From positions 1-7,323 of the forward strand of contig JAOULV010000066.1 of NCBI GenBank assembly GCA_029881835.1: DNA of 7,323 nt, given 5' to 3'. The number at the start of each line of letters is the position of its first letter. The first letter of the stretch is position 1. A model generated the notes under the pieces. That model was not told where the DNA came from. It saw only the letters and a program-made list of their open reading frames with translations, and did not search any database. Below, piece by piece: positions 1-6,051 of this stretch. The stretch is from Rhodospirillaceae bacterium. GTDB lineage: Bacteria; Pseudomonadota; Alphaproteobacteria; Rhodospirillales; Magnetovibrionaceae. Position numbers and translations under genes: made by a program.

Positions 1-1
1 T

Positions 2-760
2 GCAGGGATAATTCCCATATTTTCTGTAAGTGCTGATCAAGTGGCGACCTATCAGGCTCTAGTTGATAGTTGGGGGTTTGGCAGCGTAACAATATGGACA
101 GCAGACGGCTCAAACGTTGTTTCTGCCATTGAAAGCTACGTTGCAAATAACACAGCCAACCTTACACCAACAATTACTGGTGATGATTTTGGTTATGTTA
201 GCTCTATAACGCCCACATCATATACAGACGTGAGCGCCGGCACCTATACGTTCGATGTGACGCTTGATATACCAACAACATCGACTTCTTATGGATCTGA
301 TGTTCTTAGCGTTGAAATTCCAGGTTACGGCACGGTTGATATAAACGTTAGCGTACCCCGGGTTGATGCCACCGGCGATACTGGCAATGATACACTGTTG
401 GGCGATAATGGTGCCAACGGGCTATTTGGTCTTGCCGGAATGGATATCATCAACGGTGCCGGTGGTAACGACCTTATTGTCGGTGGTATTGGCAACGACA
501 CACTAAGCGGTGGTGCAGGCAACGATACATTTGTTTTTGCGCTTGGCGATGGCAGCGATAGCATAACCGACTTTAGCGCAGGCGGGGTTGAAGATAGTAT
601 TGACCTTACCGGGCTTAATGCTTTTGCCGGATTTGCCGATGTAATGGCAAGCGCCCAACAGGTGGGCTCAGACGTTGTGCTTGATTTTGGTGCTGGTGAT
701 AGCATTACCCTTGGCGGTACACTGCTTGCCGACCTTACGGTTGACGATTTCTTGATCTAG
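2..760 (+). CDS. RTX calcium-binding secreted protein, C-terminal part (5' end outside window)
   Basis: The reading frame is open to the left edge from base 2, so the GTG at 41 is an internal valine codon rather than the start; 252 C-terminal residues are visible. Residues 1-120 are a Thr/Ser/Asp-rich, beta-type region that I cannot assign to a family. Residues 126-179 are six tandem RTX nonapeptides (GNDTLLG, GNDLIVG, GNDTLSG, GNDTFVF types), known to bind calcium in a beta-roll. Residues 180-252 match the usual end of such proteins: a DSITDF segment, a DVVLDFGAGDSITL segment and a final DLTVDDFLI. In this family that region carries the uncleaved type I secretion signal, so export to the outside through an ABC/TolC-type channel is inferred. 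The catalytic or adhesive part is missing, so the function (protease, lipase, adhesin, S-layer) is unknown. It converges on the small gene at 757-1044. RTX identity is secure; the specific role is not. Confidence 0.9.
   Translation, partial: AGIIPIFSVSADQVATYQALVDSWGFGSVTIWTADGSNVVSAIESYVANNTANLTPTITGDDFGYVSSITPTSYTDVSAGTYTFDVTLDIPTTSTSYGSDVLSVEIPGYGTVDINVSVPRVDATGDTGNDTLLGDNGANGLFGLAGMDIINGAGGNDLIVGGIGNDTLSGGAGNDTFVFALGDGSDSITDFSAGGVEDSIDLTGLNAFAGFADVMASAQQVGSDVVLDFGAGDSITLGGTLLADLTVDDFLI
377..538 (+). repeat. Six tandem RTX nonapeptide repeats (protein-level)
   Basis: Six consecutive 27-base units encode nonapeptides of the GGxGxDxUx type, visible residues 126-179 of the truncated protein. 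Units 1, 4, 5 and 6 are good (GND followed by a hydrophobic residue); units 2 (ANGLFG) and 3 (GMDIING) are degenerate. The DNA copies have diverged, so this is an old coding repeat and not a recent expansion. Confidence 0.85.
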
Positions 761-1044
761 TTATTTTGCAATTTTTTCTGTTCGTTAATGTCCTGAATAT
801 CGCCCCAGGTGGTTCTAATTTTTTCTGTTAAGCGACCCCTATCTTCATCGCTTGCCATTATGCCAACAACAATCCATGTCAGCATTGTAAATGTGATTGC
901 CAGCTTAAATGTTTTGGCAACGTTTGGTTTGGCCATAAAAATACGTGCACGCGTAGTATTTTTTGTATAGGTTTCCATTACCCATACAATAAAAACAAAC
1001 GGTTGACGCAGGTACGAAATCAACCAATCAGGTAATTTTTTCAT
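757..1044 (-). CDS. Small single-pass membrane protein, unknown function
   Basis: This is a 95-residue protein from an ATG start that I do not recognise. A hydrophobic stretch at about residues 47-64 (KLAITFTMLTWIVVGIMA) is a likely transmembrane helix. Residues 11-24 (YLRQPFVFIVWVME) are also hydrophobic and may lie along the membrane or form a second short helix. The region between them is basic (TRAR, KPNVAK), and residues 65-95 are a charged, Asn/Gln/Lys-rich tail. The ribosome site is poor: only an AGG (1056-1058) 11 bases upstream. It lies 28 bases after the 69-residue gene at 1073-1282, so the two are probably co-transcribed. Its stop codon overlaps the stop of the convergent RTX gene. 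Support for a real gene is the membrane-protein character and tight packing; no homology can be claimed. Confidence 0.65.
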   Translation of the reverse strand: MKKLPDWLISYLRQPFVFIVWVMETYTKNTTRARIFMAKPNVAKTFKLAITFTMLTWIVVGIMASDEDRGRLTEKIRTTWGDIQDINEQKKLQNN

Positions 1045-1072
1045 TTAATAAAAGGCCTGCCCGGACAATAAA

Positions 1073-1282
1073 TTATGATTGTGCGTTTTCGCGAGCGTCA
1101 ACATTGGCTTGGCGCACTGATTTTCTGCGTTCATCGCGAACGCTTTCGTAATAATCATAAATTGCCAATGCGCTAATCGCGATAACAATAATTATAAATG
1201 GCAATGCACCGATTGATTCAGCCAATCCGCCAATAAACGCTAGAAACAAGGCAATGCCAATAAATCCGGTTATAGTATTCAT
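1073..1282 (-). CDS. Small two-helix membrane protein, unknown function
   Basis: This is a 69-residue protein that I do not recognise. Two hydrophobic segments are clear: about residues 4-20 (ITGFIGIALFLAFIGGL) and 26-42 (ALPFIIIVIAISALAIY). A strongly charged C-terminal tail follows (residues 46-69, with RDERRKS). Lys/Arg-rich tails normally stay in the cytoplasm, so a hairpin with both ends inside is inferred. The ATG start is well supported by an AAAGGA ribosome site (1291-1296) with 8-base spacing. It follows the amidase gene by 62 bases on the same strand and precedes the 95-residue membrane protein by 28 bases. It could be the distal end of the TRAP operon or a separate two-gene unit; no convincing promoter is visible in the 62-base gap. 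Confidence 0.75.
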   Translation of the reverse strand: MNTITGFIGIALFLAFIGGLAESIGALPFIIIVIAISALAIYDYYESVRDERRKSVRQANVDARENAQS

Positions 1283-1307
1283 TTATTTGTTCCTTTAGCT
1301 TTCTTGG

Positions 1308-1328
1308 CCTTACCAATTTATGGCAAGG
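1308..1328 (-). other. Intercistronic RNA hairpin downstream of the amidase gene
   Basis: Read on the - strand, CCTTGCC and GGTAAGG form a 7-bp stem (one G-U pair) around a 7-base AT-rich loop. It lies 16 bases after the amidase stop and 25 bases before the next start. No U-run follows, so it is not a standard Rho-independent terminator. It may be a processing or stability element, or may be chance. Confidence 0.35.
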
Positions 1329-1344
1329 TTCAATGATACAACAA

Positions 1345-2682
1345 TTATGATAGTTCTTCCAAATACTTTGCGAGCCAACTGGCATTTCTGAATAAACGCT
1401 GGTCATCGCCACGCGCACCTACCATTTGCACGCCCAAAGGCATGCCGGCTTCGCCCTGCAGTAATGGCAAAGTCATCGTCGGCATGCCGGCAAAGGTCCA
1501 AAGGGTTGCGGGCGCCGGATTGCCAGTGCTTTCAAGGCCAACCGGGGCCTCACCAGTGGCGGCGGGCGTTATAATTGCGTCAAATTCTTCAAACATGGGG
1601 GCAAAGGCCATTGCAAACATATCGATCCGGTCGAGCGCAAGGCTATAATCAACCGCGTGAACTTTGCGTCCGCGCTCAATCATTTCTACCAATGTCGGGC
1701 TTAACTGATCTTTGTGATTAAGGTAATCATCGGCAAAGTTTTTGGCCAAATCGGCTTCCATGACTATACGTTGCCATTCAAACACTTCGTCATAAACCGA
1801 GCCTAAATCAACCTCTTCCACCCTGTCGCCTAATGCTCCTGCAAGCTCGCCAAAGGCCGAATGCGTTGCGCTGTCGCACATGGGCCATGCCGGACCCTTA
1901 ACAAAGGCAAAGCGCGGAGCCATTGGTGGCTCTTCGCCAACCGCCCTTAACAAATGCGGCTTGGGGTTTGTTGTGGTGTCACGGTCGCGCCCATCAAAAC
2001 CAATCATGCTTTCTGCCATCAGTGCGGCATCTTCAATGGTGCGGGCAAACACCCCCACCTGGTCTAGGTTGCGCGATACCCGAAGCACCCTGTGGCGCGA
2101 AACAAGACCAAAAGTCGGCTTGTAACCAACCACACCACAATACGATGCCGGGCGAATAACCGAACCATTGGTTTGGGTGCCAAGAGCCAGCGGCACCATA
2201 GCAGCGGCAACGGCGGCGGCCGAACCGCTACTTGAACCGCCGGGCGTGCGTGTTACATCATGGGGGTTGGTGGTTGGTCCGGGCGACATGCAGGCAAATT
2301 CAGCCGTGACGGTTTTGCCCAAAATTATTGCGCCAGCTTGTCTTAACATTGCAACGGCGGTTGCGTCTTCGGTTGTGATGCGGTCTTTGTATACGGGAGA
2401 GCCAAACTGGGTTGGAAAATCTTTGGTATCAAAAATATCCTTAACCCCGACCGGGACACCGTGCAACGGTCCAATCGGCGCGCCGGAACGGCGTTGTTTA
2501 TCTGATTGTTTTGCCTGCTCTAATGCGTATTCGCTATCAATGCTGGTCCACGCATGAACCGCATCATCAACCTCGGCTATACGCTCAAGGCAATCTTTGA
2601 CAAGCTCTTCCGATGAAATCTCAGCTTCTCTTATTGCCCGCGCCGCTTCAGCGGCTGATAGAGTATTTAGATTATTGCTCAT
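1345..2682 (-). CDS. Amidase-signature family amidohydrolase, malonamidase E2-like
   Basis: This 445-residue enzyme belongs to the amidase signature family, cytoplasmic serine hydrolases that cleave a carboxamide to an acid and ammonia. The catalytic triad is visible: Lys81 (GVPVGVKDIFDT), cis-Ser150 (GGSSSGSAAA) and nucleophile Ser174 (QTNGSVIRP). The Lys-to-cisSer spacing of 69 and the Ser-Ser spacing of 24 match those recalled for malonamidase E2 (62, 131, 155). The glycine-rich core at residues 146-190 and the C-terminal P-rich and GMP segments are intact, and length is normal for the family. One variation is Asn172 where many members have Gly. The ATG start has an AGGGA site (2688-2692) 5 bases upstream. 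It follows dctM by 18 bases, placing it in the TRAP operon and suggesting that it processes the imported solute. No GatB or GatC gene is near, so a GatA role in tRNA amidation is unlikely. The substrate is unknown. Confidence 0.9.
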   Translation of the reverse strand: MSNNLNTLSAAEAARAIREAEISSEELVKDCLERIAEVDDAVHAWTSIDSEYALEQAKQSDKQRRSGAPIGPLHGVPVGVKDIFDTKDFPTQFGSPVYKDRITTEDATAVAMLRQAGAIILGKTVTAEFACMSPGPTTNPHDVTRTPGGSSSGSAAAVAAAMVPLALGTQTNGSVIRPASYCGVVGYKPTFGLVSRHRVLRVSRNLDQVGVFARTIEDAALMAESMIGFDGRDRDTTTNPKPHLLRAVGEEPPMAPRFAFVKGPAWPMCDSATHSAFGELAGALGDRVEEVDLGSVYDEVFEWQRIVMEADLAKNFADDYLNHKDQLSPTLVEMIERGRKVHAVDYSLALDRIDMFAMAFAPMFEEFDAIITPAATGEAPVGLESTGNPAPATLWTFAGMPTMTLPLLQGEAGMPLGVQMVGARGDDQRLFRNASWLAKYLEELS

Positions 2683-2700
2683 GCCAATCCCTGATAGCCA

Positions 2701-4050
2701 TTATTTACCGAACAGGTAATCAGGCAACCAAAGCGCAATGCCCGGGAAATTATAAAGCAGAACCATGGAAAAAATAACAATTCCCAAATACGGCATGATG
2801 CCTTTGAATATTTCCATCAATTCAATATCGTTCGGGGCAACGCCTTTTAGATAATATGCCGCCATTGCCATTGGTGGAGTAAGGAACGATGTCTGCAGGT
2901 TAAGCGCCACCAACATACCAAAAAATAACGGGTCAACATTAAACGTTTCCAACATGGGCAAGAAAATAGGAACGAAAATGATAATAATTTCGGTCCATTC
3001 CAGCGGCCAACCCAACAGAAAAATGGTGATTTGCGCCAATATAAGGAAGCCGATGGTGCCAATATCGAGCGCCAAGAACCAATCTTTAATGATATCGTGA
3101 CCGCCCAAATATGAAAATACCGAGGCAAAAGTCCATGAACCGACAAACAACCAGCACACCATAGCCGATGTTTTAGCGGTCAGGAATACGGCTTCTTTCA
3201 GACGTTCCCACGAAAGAGAGCGGTAAATTGCCGCTAACAGCAAACCGCCCGCCGCACCAACACCAGCGGCTTCAGCTGGCGTTGCCAGCCCCATTAAAAT
3301 TGCCCCCAACACTGCGGAAATAAGAAACGCCAGCGGAAAAAATGATGTCATCAATTCGTAAAAAATCTTGCTGAGCGCAACATCTGTAGTTTCCGGTTTC
3401 GGTGCCAGTGAAGGGTTAAAATATGCACGGGTCACAACATAAATAATATAGAAACCAGCTAGCATAAAACCTGGGAACAGCGCTCCGGCATACAGACGCA
3501 GTGGTGAAATTTCCGCAATTGCGGCATAAACGATTAACATAATTGATGGCGGTATCAAGATGCCAAGGCAGCCGCCGGCGCAAATAACACCCGCGGCGTA
3601 GCTTTTATCATATTTGGCTTCCAACATGGCGGGGAAAGCCAGCATACCCATTAGCGTTACAACCGCGCCAACAATTCCGGTAGCGGTGGCAAATACCGCG
3701 CAGGTCAACAATGCGGCAACTGCCATAGAACCGGGCAGATTGCGTGCGGCTAATTGAAAGCTGAAAAACAGGCGGTTTACGATATTTGCGCGCTCTACCA
3801 CATAACCCATGAATAAGAATAACGGCACCGCAACCAAGACATCGTTAGACATAACCGAAAACGTATTTTGCACAAACAAATCGAATATTCGGTTATCGAA
3901 CAGTGTCTGCATGCGTGTTTCGTCATAATAGGCGTAGTAACCAAAGCCAAGCCCCATAGCCACAAGGGTAAACGCGATTGGAAACCCAAGCAGCACCACA
4001 AAAATAAACAAACCAAGCATTATAAGAGCAATTTGCGGATCAGTAATCAT
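2701..4050 (-). CDS. dctM: TRAP transporter large membrane subunit (DctM type)
   Basis: This 449-residue inner-membrane protein is the ion-coupled transport subunit of a tripartite ATP-independent periplasmic (TRAP) transporter. Nearly the whole length is hydrophobic, with about a dozen membrane segments. Family landmarks are present: CLGILIPPS (residues 161-169), the signature GLATPAEAAGVGA (254-266), the related LTPPMA (390-395) in the second half, and the GFPIAFTL opening at 22-29. TRAP large subunits use an elevator mechanism and normally a sodium gradient; they act with DctQ as a QM unit that receives solute from the binding protein. Its start overlaps the dctQ stop as ATGA (4047-4050), so translation is probably coupled; its own upstream site is weak. 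The substrate cannot be read from this subunit. Overall it looks most like the TakP/FcbT (mannitol/chloroaromatic-named) branch of TRAP systems. Confidence 0.95.
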   Translation of the reverse strand: MITDPQIALIMLGLFIFVVLLGFPIAFTLVAMGLGFGYYAYYDETRMQTLFDNRIFDLFVQNTFSVMSNDVLVAVPLFLFMGYVVERANIVNRLFFSFQLAARNLPGSMAVAALLTCAVFATATGIVGAVVTLMGMLAFPAMLEAKYDKSYAAGVICAGGCLGILIPPSIMLIVYAAIAEISPLRLYAGALFPGFMLAGFYIIYVVTRAYFNPSLAPKPETTDVALSKIFYELMTSFFPLAFLISAVLGAILMGLATPAEAAGVGAAGGLLLAAIYRSLSWERLKEAVFLTAKTSAMVCWLFVGSWTFASVFSYLGGHDIIKDWFLALDIGTIGFLILAQITIFLLGWPLEWTEIIIIFVPIFLPMLETFNVDPLFFGMLVALNLQTSFLTPPMAMAAYYLKGVAPNDIELMEIFKGIMPYLGIVIFSMVLLYNFPGIALWLPDYLFGK

Positions 4051-4643
4051 TTGCTTTTTCTTTCGCTCTCAATCTTATAGAGGTCTTCTTTTTCGTGAAG
4101 AAGCATGGTTTCAGTTTCCTGTACGTCATGTAGGCGTTCGGGCCATACGCCAGTACGAATGCACTGTATGCAGCGGATACCCTCGGCAATACCTTGCAAC
4201 AAAACAAGGGTTCCGGAAATTGGAATAAGGGTTTTAAAGAAATAAATCTGAATACGCGATGGGCTGGACCAGCTAACTTCTTTGTAGAACCATGAATCGG
4301 CGGCAAAACCAAAACCATAATAAATAAGCGCTAGCGCGCCTGGAACCAAAAACAATATATATAAAGTAAGATCAACCTTGGCTTGCCATTTAGTGGGCAG
4401 CAAACGGTAAATCACATCACCGCGCACATGGGCGTCTTGTGAAAGTGCATAAGCGCCAGACATCATAAATAGGGCACCATACATTTGGATGCTCATATCG
4501 AATGCCCATACGGTCGGGCTATTGAGCACATACCTGACAAAAACTTCGTAGCAGGTAGAGAATGTCAAAACCACGATGCACCAGGAAAAGGCTCTTCCGG
4601 TCCATGCGCTTAAGCTATCTATGTAGTGTAATATTTTGGTCAT
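4047..4643 (-). CDS. dctQ: TRAP transporter small membrane subunit (DctQ type)
   Basis: This is a 198-residue inner-membrane protein with four predicted helices at about residues 19-38, 50-67, 92-112 and 134-153, the normal DctQ topology. The AHVRGDV motif (71-77) after helix 2 is typical of the family, where the neighbouring position often reads HVRVD. The C-terminal 45 residues form a charged cytoplasmic tail. DctQ scaffolds DctM and helps dock the binding protein. I chose the ATG at 4641-4643 because an AAGG site (4652-4655) lies 8 bases upstream; an in-frame GTG two codons earlier would be only 2 bases from that site. The gene ends in a 4-base ATGA overlap with dctM. It is separated from the binding-protein gene by 104 bases containing two hairpins, one of which covers part of its ribosome site. 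Confidence 0.93.
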   Translation of the reverse strand: MTKILHYIDSLSAWTGRAFSWCIVVLTFSTCYEVFVRYVLNSPTVWAFDMSIQMYGALFMMSGAYALSQDAHVRGDVIYRLLPTKWQAKVDLTLYILFLVPGALALIYYGFGFAADSWFYKEVSWSSPSRIQIYFFKTLIPISGTLVLLQGIAEGIRCIQCIRTGVWPERLHDVQETETMLLHEKEDLYKIESERKSK

Positions 4644-4651
4644 GCCCACAA

Positions 4652-4655
4652 CCTT
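4652..4655 (-). promoter_or_regulatory. Ribosome binding site deciding the dctQ start
   Basis: AAGG on the - strand lies 8 bases before the ATG at 4641-4643 but only 2 bases before the alternative in-frame GTG at 4647-4649, which favours the ATG. Three of its four bases are inside the stem of the hairpin at 4653-4681. Confidence 0.6.
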
Positions 4656-4681
4656 GGGTAAGGGGAAAATTGCTTACCAAG
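4653..4681 (-). promoter_or_regulatory. RNA hairpin covering the dctQ ribosome site
   Basis: In the - strand RNA, CUUGGUAAG pairs with CUUACCCAAG: nine base pairs with one bulged C, around a 10-base loop. The right arm contains AAG of the AAGG ribosome site of dctQ. Folding would hide that site, which could lower permease synthesis or make it conditional. The pairing is seen in sequence; the regulatory effect is inferred. Confidence 0.5.
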
Positions 4682-4686
4682 CTGAC

Positions 4687-4713
4687 GGGGCGACGCCAAC
4701 AAAGCGCCGCCCC
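4687..4713 (-). promoter_or_regulatory. Strong GC-rich intercistronic hairpin after the binding-protein gene
   Basis: In the - strand RNA, GGGGCGGCGCU pairs with GGCGUCGCCCC: eleven pairs, two of them G-U, with a 5-base UUGUU loop. It begins 34 bases after the binding-protein stop. No U-run follows, so it is not a full Rho-independent terminator. In transport operons, hairpins at this place commonly protect the upstream message from 3' decay or partly end transcription, giving excess binding protein over permease. That role is inferred here. Confidence 0.6.
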
Positions 4714-4747
4714 CCCAGTTTGGACTCTAAGAACTCTACGGGCGCTA

Positions 4748-5926
4748 TTACAGTTTGCCGTAGTAGTGTTCGTAAGCAAGGCGATAGTTCGGAGAATTCT
4801 GGAGCTGATAAGCGCCATAACGCTGAGCCCATTTTTTCTGCGAAGCAACGACCTTGGCAAAGAACGGATCGGACGCGCTCATGCGGTCAACCACGATGTC
4901 CCAAGCTTTGAGCTGTTCAGCCATAACTGAATCCGGTGTACGGTAAACATTTACACCGTGTTCGGTTTTCAGTGTAACCAGATCGGCTGAGTAGCGTTCC
5001 ATGGCTTTCCATGCCATATCGGAAGAAGCGGCTTCGGAAGCATATTCAAGAATGGCCTGCTGTTCTGACGATAGTTTGTCAAAGCGGGTTTTGTTGAAGA
5101 TGATTTCGAAAGATTCCTGCGATTGGTGGAAACTTGCAAGATGATAATGCTTGGAAACGTCCTGCATACCGAAGTCTTTATCAGAGGTCGGGTTGTTGAA
5201 TTCAGCAGCATCAATCAAGCCAGATTTCATGGCAGGCTGAATTTCGCCACCGGGAAGCTGAACAACAGACATTCCCATTTCTTGCAATACGTCAGCAGCA
5301 AGGCCAACGGTACGATATTTAAGGCCCTGCATCTGTGAAGAATCTTTAATCTGCTCTTTGAACCAACCAAGTGGCTGTGCCGGCATTGGGCCAGTGAAGA
5401 AGCCAACCAGATCAAGTTTCAGCATGTCGTGCATTAGTTCGTAATACAGGTCACGTCCACCACCATACTGAATCCAGCCCATCAGTTCGTTAGCTGACCA
5501 GCCGAAGCAAGGACCGGTACCGAACAGCGAGGCAACAGGCGATTTGGAGTACCAGTAAGCGGTAACCATGTGCGCGCCATCTAGAACACCTTTGTGAACA
5601 GCGGTCTGCATTTCACCGGTTTTTACAACGGCGTCAACGCCCAACAGTTCAACCTTCATTGAACCGCCAGCCATTTTATTCACGCGATCAGCGTAATCTT
5701 GAGCGAACTCAAGGAAGATACCGCCGCCCCATGCAGCTTGTACTTTAAGTACGTCGGCTGCTTTGGTCACAACGGCAGGTGCTGCTGGTGCAGATGATTT
5801 TTCTTCTTTGCCACAAGCTGCCAAAGCAACTGTCGCGGCACCGGCGGCGGCAACCACGCCACCTGTTTTCAGAAACTTACGGCGTGAAACTGCCTTGTCG
5901 TCTTCTGTTTTAATTTCTTTAGTCAT
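4748..5926 (-). CDS. dctP: TRAP transporter substrate-binding protein, Tat-type lipoprotein (TakP-like)
   Basis: This 392-residue protein captures the solute outside the inner membrane and delivers it to DctQM. The N-terminus has a twin-arginine motif, SRRKFLK (residues 14-20), a hydrophobic stretch (21-36), then a lipobox LAAC with Cys38, and an Ala/Pro/Lys-rich linker to about residue 60. This indicates Tat export and lipid anchoring. The body has the DctP fold pattern: MQTAVHKGVLDGAHM (106-120), Gln184, KYRTVG with Arg205, and AEFNNPTSDKDFG (241-253). The 21-residue spacing of Gln184 and Arg205 equals that recalled for TakP Gln153 and Arg174, which bind a 2-oxoacid carboxylate. I chose the ATG at 5924-5926, which has a GGGAGG site 10 bases upstream; a TTG six codons earlier overlaps that site. 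It is the first gene of the dctPQM-amidase operon. The family call is secure; an organic acid ligand is likely but not identified. Confidence 0.93.
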   Translation of the reverse strand: MTKEIKTEDDKAVSRRKFLKTGGVVAAAGAATVALAACGKEEKSSAPAAPAVVTKAADVLKVQAAWGGGIFLEFAQDYADRVNKMAGGSMKVELLGVDAVVKTGEMQTAVHKGVLDGAHMVTAYWYSKSPVASLFGTGPCFGWSANELMGWIQYGGGRDLYYELMHDMLKLDLVGFFTGPMPAQPLGWFKEQIKDSSQMQGLKYRTVGLAADVLQEMGMSVVQLPGGEIQPAMKSGLIDAAEFNNPTSDKDFGMQDVSKHYHLASFHQSQESFEIIFNKTRFDKLSSEQQAILEYASEAASSDMAWKAMERYSADLVTLKTEHGVNVYRTPDSVMAEQLKAWDIVVDRMSASDPFFAKVVASQKKWAQRYGAYQLQNSPNYRLAYEHYYGKL

Positions 5927-5936
5927 ATTTAAATAA

Positions 5937-5942
5937 CCTCCC
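5937..5942 (-). promoter_or_regulatory. Strong ribosome binding site of dctP
   Basis: GGGAGG on the - strand lies 10 bases before the ATG at 5924-5926. It rules out the in-frame TTG at 5942-5944, which would begin inside this site. It is the strongest ribosome site in the operon, fitting high expression of the binding protein. Confidence 0.7.
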
Positions 5943-5985
5943 AAAAAATTATTACCCCATTTATAAAGGCGATCTACTGCCAGAC

Positions 5986-6014
5986 ATAAGACAGCTAAAA
6001 GAAAGCCTTTTCAA
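5986..6014 (-). promoter_or_regulatory. Proximal promoter candidate for the TRAP operon
   Basis: On the - strand, TTGAAA (6009-6014, five of six to the -35 consensus) and TCTTAT (5986-5991, four of six to the -10 consensus) are separated by exactly 17 bases. Transcription would begin near 5979, giving a leader of about 50 bases before dctP. The position, spacing and neighbouring inverted repeat support it; no start site has been measured. Confidence 0.5.
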
Positions 6015-6017
6015 CCA

Positions 6018-6041
6018 TTTCCACCAAAAAAACAGTGGAAA
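6018..6041 (-). promoter_or_regulatory. Perfect 7-bp inverted repeat, candidate operator
   Basis: TTTCCAC (6018-6024) and GTGGAAA (6035-6041) are exact inverted copies with a 10-base A-rich (on +) spacer. The repeat lies 3 bases upstream of the proximal -35 element, a usual place for an activator. It has no strand of its own. An RNA hairpin from the distal promoter transcript is the alternative explanation. Confidence 0.4.
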
Positions 6042-6051
6042 ACTACTTTTA

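Noticed and set aside
41..43. GTG as the start of the RTX protein
   Set aside because: The frame is open to the left edge with protein-like residues and there is no ribosome site before it. The gene is truncated by the window.
325..705. 126-codon open frame on the - strand inside the RTX gene
   Set aside because: It is the complement of the repeat region, giving a Ser/Pro/Leu-rich low-complexity product.
761..780. T-rich stretch after the RTX stop as a terminator
   Set aside because: A run of six T is present but no stem precedes it, and it lies inside the convergent gene.
2168..2557. 129-codon open frame on the + strand inside the amidase gene
   Set aside because: It is the mirror of a confidently identified enzyme; its Ala/Pro-rich product reflects amidase codon composition.
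1345..2682. GatA, the glutamyl-tRNA amidotransferase subunit
   Set aside because: There are no gatB or gatC neighbours, and the triad spacing and shorter length fit malonamidase-like amidases in a transporter operon better.
4562..4930. 122-codon open frame on the + strand, and a 91-codon one beside it (4636-4911)
   Set aside because: They run across the antisense of dctP, the hairpin region and dctQ. The products are Arg/Ser/Pro-rich with no family likeness, and no ribosome site or promoter is evident.
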